From assembly GCA_903642255.1 (NCBI GenBank), contig CAHJWP010000002.1, positions 1-51,151 on the forward strand: a stretch of 51,151 nucleotides of DNA, read 5' to 3'. Below are positions 44,832 through 51,151 of this stretch, in pieces. The DNA is from Sphingomonadaceae bacterium (GTDB lineage Bacteria > Pseudomonadota > Alphaproteobacteria > Sphingomonadales > Sphingomonadaceae). Positions within the stretch are counted from its first letter, which is position 1. Every line of letters begins with the position of its first letter. Below the pieces are notes generated by a model that saw only the letters and a program-made list of their open reading frames with translations, made no database searches and was not told where the DNA came from. A program made the translations under genes and the position numbers.

Positions 44832-45601
44832 CGCGTCACGTTGCCGGGCAGCGGTGCCGCGGGTGCCGTCGGTTGGAGGGATACGGCCGAGGGTGTCTGG
44901 GTGGCCAGGGGTACGGGCGAGGACAGGGCCTCCATGCTGGTCCGGTAGCGTAGCACTTGGAACCCGAGCGGGTTCACGAACCGGTCGGCGACGCTCATCG
45001 GTTGCCCGGAATAGGCATAATGGATGACTGCGACCCAGGATTGACCGGGCTGACCTTGGCCACCAGCATCGACACGCCGCGTCTCGTAGCGAACCATCGC
45101 GACGCTGGGACCGATCGAGGTCACGCTCTTCACCGCCACATCGATCATGGTCGAGCGCGGATAGCGCGCGACCGGGCTGTCGGGGTTGGAAGCCTGCATC
45201 CCCGCGACATAGGCGGCGCGCGCCGGCCCCGTCGACCAGAGCGCGACCTTGCGGTAGTCGCTCTGCAGCGACGCATAATCATACCCTTCGCGCGCGATCA
45301 CATACTGGACCAGGAACGACTGGGTGAGCGCACTGTCGCTCGACACCATCTGCGCATCGAGCGGTTTGAGCGCCTGGACATAGCCGGTCTGACGATCGAC
45401 CATCAGTGTATAGGGTACGACCGTCTTCAGCGGCGCGAGCGCGACCAGCGCGAAGGCCTCGCAGAGCGCGACCAGCACCGCGATGCCGGCGACGATCCAG
45501 GCGATCCGCCGCGAGGTCCGCAGCGCGTCCTGGCGATCATGCGCCCAACTACCGCTCTCGGTATAATAGGCGTCGAGCGCCTCCTTCTCGGGCTTCTTCA
45601 T
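44828..45601 (-). CDS. virB8: VirB8 family protein
   Basis: Inner-membrane assembly factor. One membrane segment (IAWIVAGIAVLVALCEAFAL) followed by the NTF2-like periplasmic domain (VPYTLMVDRQTGYVQALKPL, VIAREGYDYASLQSDYRKVA, RYPRSTMIDVAVKSVTSIGP). 257 residues with a Pro/Ala-rich end. It overlaps virB9 by four bases. Confidence 0.94.
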   Translation of the reverse strand: MKKPEKEALDAYYTESGSWAHDRQDALRTSRRIAWIVAGIAVLVALCEAFALVALAPLKTVVPYTLMVDRQTGYVQALKPLDAQMVSSDSALTQSFLVQYVIAREGYDYASLQSDYRKVALWSTGPARAAYVAGMQASNPDSPVARYPRSTMIDVAVKSVTSIGPSVAMVRYETRRVDAGGQGQPGQSWVAVIHYAYSGQPMSVADRFVNPLGFQVLRYRTSMEALSSPVPLATQTPSAVSLQPTAPAAPLPGNVTR

Positions 45602-46836
45602 GCGCGTGCGTCCCTAGCCCCGGCACTGGCCGACACGCGGCTGCCGGTCCGGCGGCGATAGCTTTGGCCGAGCCGCGGCGGGCCGTCGGTGTTCGGCATG
45701 GTCGGTCTGCTACCAGCTGCAACGCTTGCCGCGGCGCTACCGAGAATGGCGTTGGTTGTGGTCGATTGCTCCTCGCGGCGTTGCGTCGACGCGATGCTGT
45801 CGGCGACCGCCAGCGCGCGCGATCGACCTTCGATGGTGGTGGCGGACGGCGTTGCGGCGCCAAAGGTCGAGGTCGACCGGACCGTATCGCTCGTCCGCAC
45901 GGCCGTTCCACTACGCGCCGACTGGGTCACGCGCCACGGCTGCGACAGCTTGAGCGCAAATCCGATCCGACCCACCATCAACAACAATCCCCCAAGCACG
46001 ATCGCGAACACGCTACTAATCGCGAGCAGGGGCGCGGGCGCTCCCCAGATCGCCTCGCCGCCGGCCCGCCGCGCGATCAGATCGGAAAGCCACGGCTCGA
46101 ACAGCGCCAGCTCGACCCCGAGCAGGATCGCAGTCACGAGCGAACCGAGCGCGGTCGCGATCAGCGCGCGGGCCCAACCCTCGAACAGCCCGCGGGTCGC
46201 GTCGAACAGCAGGAACGCGAGGAACAACGGTCCCAGCGCCAGCAGCAGCCCGGCACCCAGCCGCACCAGCGCAAACCCGCCGATCGCGCTCGCGAGGAAG
46301 ATCGCGCGCGACGTGCCGATTGCGAAGGTGTCGAACCCGGGAAATGGCGGCGGCGCGTAACGGTCGGGCTGAAGCTCGGTCGTGGTTGCGTTCAGCCGGA
46401 CGCCGGGCCCGTAGACCGCGAGCGTCTCGAACGCCCGGTCAACCCCGTCGAGCCTTGCCGGGAGACCGCCGGTCGCCCCCGGCAGGCCAGACGCGCCGCC
46501 GATCTCGGCTGCCAGTTCGGCAGGTGCCCGCAGCACGACTTCGTAGATCAGGACCTGATAGGCCGGCCAACCGGTCGCGAGCGCCAGCACGACGCCGATC
46601 TTGACCACCGACAGCACCGCCTCGCGCAAGGACGGCGTGTCGCCGAACAGCATCCGGTAGCCGATCAGCGCGACGAAGATGGTCAGGAACGCGCTCAGGA
46701 CCAGCGACGCGCTCGACCCTTGCACAGCCAGCGCGCGGTAGCCGCCCATGCCGATATTCTGCGCCTGGCAGTCGAGGAACGCGATCATCCCGCTCGCAAA
46801 AGCATCGGGGTTGGGTACGAGCTGGCACGGTTCCAT
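45598..46836 (-). CDS. virB6: VirB6/TrbL family protein
   Basis: Polytopic inner-membrane component. Several hydrophobic segments (ALVLSAFLTIFVALIGYRM, LSVVKIGVVLALATGWPAYQ, LGAGLLLALGPLFLAFLLF, ISSVFAIVLGGLLLMVGRIG) and a Ser/Thr-rich C-terminal region. ATG 46836 overlaps the virB4 stop (TGATG); a GTG one codon earlier is possible. About 412 residues. No virB5 gene separates it from virB4. Confidence 0.92.
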   Translation of the reverse strand: MEPCQLVPNPDAFASGMIAFLDCQAQNIGMGGYRALAVQGSSASLVLSAFLTIFVALIGYRMLFGDTPSLREAVLSVVKIGVVLALATGWPAYQVLIYEVVLRAPAELAAEIGGASGLPGATGGLPARLDGVDRAFETLAVYGPGVRLNATTTELQPDRYAPPPFPGFDTFAIGTSRAIFLASAIGGFALVRLGAGLLLALGPLFLAFLLFDATRGLFEGWARALIATALGSLVTAILLGVELALFEPWLSDLIARRAGGEAIWGAPAPLLAISSVFAIVLGGLLLMVGRIGFALKLSQPWRVTQSARSGTAVRTSDTVRSTSTFGAATPSATTIEGRSRALAVADSIASTQRREEQSTTTNAILGSAAASVAAGSRPTMPNTDGPPRLGQSYRRRTGSRVSASAGARDARA

Positions 46837-49202
46837 CACGCGCGCTCCAGCAAAGGCTCGAGCCAGGCGCTGGGATCATCGCCGTGCGTCTGGCGTATCT
46901 CGTCGAGCAACCGCACGGTGCGCTCGCGGCCTGACAAGATGGTCAGCAGATCGCGCTCGCCCGACAGGTTGAGCCGCGCGACCACGCTCTCGCTGCCATG
47001 CTTGATGAGGAAGCAATGCGCGCTGTCGGGCAGCGAGCGGATCAGTTCATACTCGTGGCCTGTCAGCCCGAACCCGTCCCTATAATCCTCAGCGCGGGCC
47101 TTGGGGTTCGCCATGAAGATCTGGGTCGCGGCCTGTTCGATGATCGCACTCGCGATCCGGCTTTCCAGTGCATCCTGCGCGCTCTGCGTCGCGAACCCGA
47201 CAATGCCGTTGCGCTTGCGGATCGTCTTCTCCCAGTCCTTGATCCGGCGAACGAACACCTCGTCGTCGAGCGCCTTCCAGCCTTCGTCGACCACGATGAT
47301 CGAAGGGGTCCCATCCAGCCGTTCCTCGACCCGGTGGAACAGGTACATCATCGCCGGCGTGCGAACGGTGGCGTCATCCAGGATCTGGGTCATATCGAAC
47401 CCGACCGCGCGGGCGTCCAGATCGGTCAGGTCGCGTTCGGCATCGAACAGCCACGCGCGCTCGCCGTCGCCCCACCAGGGCCTGAGCCGTGACCATAGAT
47501 CGTCTGCGTGCGGTCGCCGATCGCCGCGGAACAGTTCGGCAAGATGGCGCAAACGGCGGTGTTCGGGTGGCTGCGCGTAGTTGGCATCGATCGCGTCCTT
47601 GATCCGTGCCACGTCTTCGAGGTCGACGGTCCCGGCCAGCAACGTGATCCAGTCGATCAGGAACTGCCGGTTGGCGGGGGTGTCCGGCAGCTGCAGCGGG
47701 TTCAGCCCCGATGATGTGCCGGGCCGCAGTACGTCGTAGCGGCCGCCGATCGCACGTATGAACAGCTCGGCGCCGCGGTCCTTGTCGAAGAAGACGATCC
47801 GCGGATCGAACTTGCGGGCCTGGGCGAGCAGGAAATTGAGCACCACGGTCTTGCCCGAGCCTGACGGCCCGATGACCGTGAAGTTGCCGAGATCGCCCTG
47901 ATGGAAGTTGAAGTGATAGGGACCGGCCGCGGTCGTCTCGAACAGGGTGACCGCGTCGCCCCAATGGTTGCCCACAGCTTGGCCGCTTGCGAAATTGTGG
48001 CCGCTTGCGAGCGCAGCGAAGTTGCCGGTCGAGACGAGGCCGCGCCGCGCGATATATTTGAAGTTGCCCGGGAACTGCGCCCAGAACGCCGGCTCCAGCG
48101 CGATGTCCTCGCGCACGGTGATGACGCCGAGGTCGGCAAGGGTCGCCTGCACCTCGGCAACACCGGCATCGACCGCGGCCGGGCTGTCGCCGCGAATCGC
48201 GATGGTCATGTGATGCTCGCCGAACCCGGCACGACCCGCAGCGACCTCGTCCTTGGCCTGGGCCAAGTTCGCGCGCAGGCTCACCGCCTCGTCCTCGGCC
48301 GAGCGCATCCGCCGGAGCGCCAGGTTCATCCGGCCTAGCGCCGCCTGGCGGTCGACGAACCCGAAGGATTGCGACATCACCAGTTCGAACGGTAGCCGCA
48401 GCAGCTCGTCGAACATGCCGGCGCTGGTCTGGCCGGGATAATCCTTGATCGAGACGATGCCGGTGAAGCTGCGCGGCGTTCTACCGGCGGGAGCCAGTTC
48501 GATCGTCTCCTGGCCGAAGCTGATCCGTCGGTACGGGAGATAGGCTCCAAGGTCCTGCATCGGTAGCAGCACCGGCCGCAGCTCGCCGTTGAACAGGTCG
48601 GACAGGAACGCGAGCGGTTCGGAACACGGCCCCTGCGGCGTGTCGTAGACGCCGAGCAGTCGCGGGCCATAGCTGCCGAGCGCGGCGATCAGCGCGTCGC
48701 GGGCGGTGTCGAGTTGGCGCAAATCCTGAGCGTCCGCGCGCTTTCCGTCGCTGCGCCCGAACAGATCGCGGACACGGTCGAGCACGCCGACCCGGCCTTG
48801 CAAGGGTCGCCGCACGATTGTGAGATAAAGGTCGTTGACGTACAGCGCGCGCGCCGACAGTCGCGCCTGCCAAGCGTCGTCCAACCGCTGCGAGAAGGCG
48901 TCGGGGAAGGTCGCCGCCTGGCCCATGTCGACGCGGCGGCGCACGATATGGTGGTAGATCGCGAAGCGCGACGACCCGATCGCCTGCAGCACCGCATCGC
49001 GGAGCCGCTTGCGATAGTTGAGCTCGTCGGTGTCCGCGGTCTCGAACAACAGCCCGCGTAAGTGGATGGTCTGCATCAGCAGGCCGTCGCGGGTCTCGAT
49101 CGTGTGCGCGTCGACGTGGGCGGCATAGGGTAGGTGCCGACCCGCTGGCACCTCTTTGGCAACGATCCTTGGATCGTCGGTCAGGGCCGGTAGGAGTTGC
49201 AT
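46836..49202 (-). CDS. virB4: VirB4 secretion ATPase
   Basis: Large ATPase that powers pilus assembly and substrate transfer. Walker A is GPSGSGKTVVLNFLLAQ, Walker B PSIIVVDEGWKALDD, and later motifs GFATQSAQDALES and FMANPKARAEDYRDGFGLT are typical. The frame is open to 49286, but the ATG at 49202 (MQLLPALTDDPRIV) fits the family start and overlaps virB3 by 22 bases. The product is about 788 residues. Confidence 0.95.
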   Translation of the reverse strand: MQLLPALTDDPRIVAKEVPAGRHLPYAAHVDAHTIETRDGLLMQTIHLRGLLFETADTDELNYRKRLRDAVLQAIGSSRFAIYHHIVRRRVDMGQAATFPDAFSQRLDDAWQARLSARALYVNDLYLTIVRRPLQGRVGVLDRVRDLFGRSDGKRADAQDLRQLDTARDALIAALGSYGPRLLGVYDTPQGPCSEPLAFLSDLFNGELRPVLLPMQDLGAYLPYRRISFGQETIELAPAGRTPRSFTGIVSIKDYPGQTSAGMFDELLRLPFELVMSQSFGFVDRQAALGRMNLALRRMRSAEDEAVSLRANLAQAKDEVAAGRAGFGEHHMTIAIRGDSPAAVDAGVAEVQATLADLGVITVREDIALEPAFWAQFPGNFKYIARRGLVSTGNFAALASGHNFASGQAVGNHWGDAVTLFETTAAGPYHFNFHQGDLGNFTVIGPSGSGKTVVLNFLLAQARKFDPRIVFFDKDRGAELFIRAIGGRYDVLRPGTSSGLNPLQLPDTPANRQFLIDWITLLAGTVDLEDVARIKDAIDANYAQPPEHRRLRHLAELFRGDRRPHADDLWSRLRPWWGDGERAWLFDAERDLTDLDARAVGFDMTQILDDATVRTPAMMYLFHRVEERLDGTPSIIVVDEGWKALDDEVFVRRIKDWEKTIRKRNGIVGFATQSAQDALESRIASAIIEQAATQIFMANPKARAEDYRDGFGLTGHEYELIRSLPDSAHCFLIKHGSESVVARLNLSGERDLLTILSGRERTVRLLDEIRQTHGDDPSAWLEPLLERA

Positions 49203-49465
49203 CGCCAGATCTTGTGGTTGCGCACCCGCGGGCACTTGCCGACCCGGGTCAGCCACAGGTCGAAGAAGCGTGGCTCGCGCACGCATAGCACCACGCCGGC
49301 GAGGTGGACGATGAGCGCGACGACCACGACCCAGAGCGATTTGAATACCAGGAACAGCTCGGTCGCGATGACCGCGTTGGCGGTGAAATAGCTGTAGGTG
49401 ACCCCCGCGAACATCTGCGGGCGGGTCAAGGCTACGAACACATGATCCCGCTCCACATCGTTCAC
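49181..49465 (-). CDS. virB3: VirB3 family protein
   Basis: Small inner-membrane protein, 94 residues: VFVALTRPQMFAGVTYSYFT, then hydrophobic ELFLVFKSLWVVVVALIVHL and LCVREPRFFDLWLTRVGKCP. The order virB2-virB3-virB4 is standard. It lies 4 bases after the first virB2. Confidence 0.92.
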   Translation of the reverse strand: MNDVERDHVFVALTRPQMFAGVTYSYFTANAVIATELFLVFKSLWVVVVALIVHLAGVVLCVREPRFFDLWLTRVGKCPRVRNHKIWRCNSYRP

Positions 49466-49469
49466 CGGA

Positions 49470-49793
49470 TTAGAAGCCAGCGCCAGCGGTCGACTGGATG
49501 CCGCCGACGATACTGGCCGCGCCGAAGATAATGAAGCAGCCGATAATCACGGTCGCGCCGTAGCGCCAGTTGATCCGCCCGGTCAGCATCAGAAATCCGA
49601 CCGACGCCACCGCGATCACCGCGACGACAGTCGCGATCGTGCCCAGCAAGGTACCTTCCAGCCAGCGGACCGCGGACACGATCGCACCGGAACCGGCAGG
49701 ATCACCAAGGCTGTCCTGCGCCCGGGCAGGAATGCTCGTGATCACCGACGCAATCGCGCCGGTCGTACGTCCCAGGCGCTTCGTAAGCTTCAT
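49470..49793 (-). CDS. virB2: VirB2/TrbC pilin, first copy
   Basis: Major pilin candidate: signal-like leader (MKLTKRLGRTTGAIASVITS) ending near PARAQDSLGD, then two membrane segments (TIATVVAVIAVASVGFLMLT and GATVIIGCFIIFGAASIVGG). 107 residues, no extended tail. It is the first gene of the virB operon, reading leftwards. The second copy at 41626 shares the pattern GATxIIGCFIxFGAxSI. Confidence 0.92.
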   Translation of the reverse strand: MKLTKRLGRTTGAIASVITSIPARAQDSLGDPAGSGAIVSAVRWLEGTLLGTIATVVAVIAVASVGFLMLTGRINWRYGATVIIGCFIIFGAASIVGGIQSTAGAGF

Positions 49794-49944
49794 CGAACAT
49801 TCCCCTTCCCGTCCTCCAAGATAGCGACGCCAGATAATCTGTCATCTACTGTTTGATCCGCTGTCGGAGTCTGGCGGCGATGCGTGAGCAATGCGCGACG
49901 GCACTGACACGAGCAGCGCTGCCGGTATTCGCATCGGCCACGCT

Positions 49945-50727
49945 TCAAGAAGCACTTGAATCGTCATCGCATGCGACCCGCCTGGGAGCATGCAGAGCTC
50001 GCTTCGAGATATGAGCGTGCGAACTGGATCGAGGATGGGTCGCACGAACATAATCCTTCTGCCAGCCGGCACTTAGGGCCTCGGGATCCGCGTTTGCCAA
50101 CCCCTCATTGAACGCCGTCCGCGAGCTGTTCCAGGCATGATAGGCCTTCGCCAGCGCTGCATCGTCATCGAGATCTCGTAGTAGCGGCACAGCGTCGTCG
50201 AGTACGGTATGCAACATCGGCGTCACGAAGCAGAACGCCTCTCCTGCTTCGAACTGGACGGCACCAGGTCGGGTGAACTTCCAGTTCATCGTGAAGGGGA
50301 AGGGCAGCCAATCTGTTTCAACAACACCTTCAAGCGCGATGATACCGTCTTTCACACCGTTCGGGACGCCCCGTGCCCAGGTAGCCCAGCCTTTCGCGGT
50401 CCGGATTAGCCATCCAGTATGAAACGTCACAATCCCATGGCCGAAATGTGAACCCATGAAGGTCTCGATCTCGCCAGGCTTAGCGGACGTCCGAATTTGG
50501 ATCGCGTCTCGCCCTGCTCCGCCATTCCATTCGACCGTGAAGCCAAATGGGCAGGCGAACTCCCACCCGCTGGCATTTGCGATAATGATCGGCGTGCAGC
50601 GATAGGCGAACCGCAAATCCGTTTCGTCCATCCATTGGCGTTTCGTGTTTCCAGGCGAGATAACGGTCGCAGCGGCGTGGAGCTTGAAGAATTCGATCGA
50701 TAATGGATGTAATTCATCTTCTGTCAT
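49945..50727 (-). CDS. DUF6065 family protein
   Basis: 260-residue soluble protein matching DUF6065: FFKLHAAATVISPGNTKRQW, RCTPIIIANASGWEFACPFG, FGHGIVTFHTGWLIRTAKGW and DWLPFPFTMNWKFTRPGAVQ. The function is unknown; Trp- and Phe-rich beta patterns dominate. It precedes virB2 by 151 bases on the same strand and might be cotranscribed. It is divergent from the YD-repeat gene at 50888. Confidence 0.82.
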   Translation of the reverse strand: MTEDELHPLSIEFFKLHAAATVISPGNTKRQWMDETDLRFAYRCTPIIIANASGWEFACPFGFTVEWNGGAGRDAIQIRTSAKPGEIETFMGSHFGHGIVTFHTGWLIRTAKGWATWARGVPNGVKDGIIALEGVVETDWLPFPFTMNWKFTRPGAVQFEAGEAFCFVTPMLHTVLDDAVPLLRDLDDDAALAKAYHAWNSSRTAFNEGLANADPEALSAGWQKDYVRATHPRSSSHAHISKRALHAPRRVACDDDSSAS

Positions 50728-50783
50728 GGCCGGATGCCTTCCCTTGGTAAAAGTCGCGTTTAGTTAATAATTAATATTCTAGA

Positions 50784-50798
50784 TCCTCAGAACTAGGA
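50784..50798. promoter_or_regulatory. Operator-like inverted repeat between divergent genes
   Basis: TCCT-cagaac-TAGGA has the same half-sites and spacing as the site at 31356-31371 before the S24 repressor. It lies between the divergent DUF6065 and YD-repeat genes. Chance occurrence cannot be excluded. Confidence 0.3.
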
Positions 50799-50887
50799 CA
50801 AAGCTCTTTCTGACAGCGCTTACCGATAAATACCCTGCTTGACGCGGGTTCAACGGAAGACCACGATACATCAGATAGAGAGGTGTC

Positions 50888-51151
50888 ATGTCGAAAAAGA
50901 CAGCAATCGCAGGGAGTTGCGCAGCGGGCCTGCTGTTTTCGGCCTCCGCTAATGCCGACTCGGTTGTGTATCAGTACGACGCGTTAGGACGCCTCATTGC
51001 CGCACAGACCACAGGGGGACCTGGCCAACATGCAACGGCCATTACTTACGATGCGGCAGGTAATCGATCAGCTTATCAGGTTTCGGGAACAGCCTCGTCA
51101 CCTCCGCCTCCCCCTCCCCCTCCTCCACCGCCGCCCCCGGATCGCACTTCG
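50888..51151 (+). CDS. Secreted YD-repeat protein, 3' end outside window
   Basis: Partial gene of at least 88 codons. A signal peptide (MSKKTAIAGSCAAGLLFSAS) is followed by one YD-repeat unit (VVYQYDALGRLIAAQTTGG, ITYDAAGNRSAYQVSG) and then a poly-Pro stretch at the window edge. The repeat unit resembles that of the B-lectin protein at 41059, so the two are related; whether a lectin domain follows cannot be seen. It lies upstream of, and divergent from, the virB operon. Confidence 0.8.
   Translation, partial: MSKKTAIAGSCAAGLLFSASANADSVVYQYDALGRLIAAQTTGGPGQHATAITYDAAGNRSAYQVSGTASSPPPPPPPPPPPPPDRTS

Noticed and set aside
41626-49793. Complete conjugation system
   Set aside because: No relaxase, coupling protein or transfer origin could be seen; only the channel genes are present in the window.

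Overview
The DNA is GC-rich and the gene families point to a sphingomonad-type alphaproteobacterium. The pointers are a two-domain cold-shock protein, a DivK-type regulator, DUF3572, DUF6961 and DUF5818 proteins, and SOS boxes of the alphaproteobacterial GTTC-N7-GTTC form. The window falls into a chromosomal core and a long accessory region.

Core (1 to about 12.15 kb). These are housekeeping genes: a cold-shock protein cut by the window edge, a glutamine cyclotransferase, an ATP-dependent DNA ligase, a GDT1-like membrane protein, ribosomal protein L33, a DivK-like response regulator, DUF3572, a HAD phosphatase, a RidA protein, a FemAB-like acyltransferase and two large polytopic membrane proteins. 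Two kinds of interspersed inverted repeat sit in the intergenic spaces.

Tn7-like element (about 12.15 to 21.2 kb). Reading leftwards there is a tightly overlapping operon tnsA-like, tnsB-like, tnsC/tniB-like, tniQ/tnsD-like. The transposase keeps a D, D, E triad and TnsA keeps PD...E-x-K. Three extra genes sit at its head: a second TnsA-like protein that has lost the nuclease residues, and two related TnsB-like proteins, convergent to each other, that keep an RNase H-like fold pattern but not the catalytic set. A perfect SOS box overlaps the start codon of one of them. This double set, one apparently active and one apparently dead, is the best candidate here for an undescribed system.

Defence, SOS and decay region (21.2 to 33.9 kb). 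It holds an AbiTii-domain protein, umuD with an SOS box, a umuC broken by a frameshift and a nonsense codon, a three-gene operon (GHKL ATPase, DUF4325 STAS-like, membrane coiled-coil protein), an SRAP protein, a frameshifted DUF4142 gene, a decayed KAP NTPase, and an S24 self-cleaving repressor beside an SOS-boxed gene of unknown function. Small secreted and regulatory genes follow.

Surface, regulatory and secretion region (33.9 kb to the end). A lipoprotein-like subtilase with a long Pro-Thr linker lies behind a 220-base stretch of strong hairpins. It is followed by a superinfection-immunity protein, a four-gene LuxR/MarR-like cluster, an IS630 remnant, and a leftward type IV secretion operon in the order virB2, virB3, virB4, virB6, virB8, virB9, virB10, virB11 and a second virB2. 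The last gene of that operon encodes a secreted B-lectin protein with a YD-repeat. A related YD-repeat gene starts on the far side of the operon and runs off the window. No relaxase, virD4, virB1, virB5 or virB7 was found, so the secretion system is incomplete within this window.
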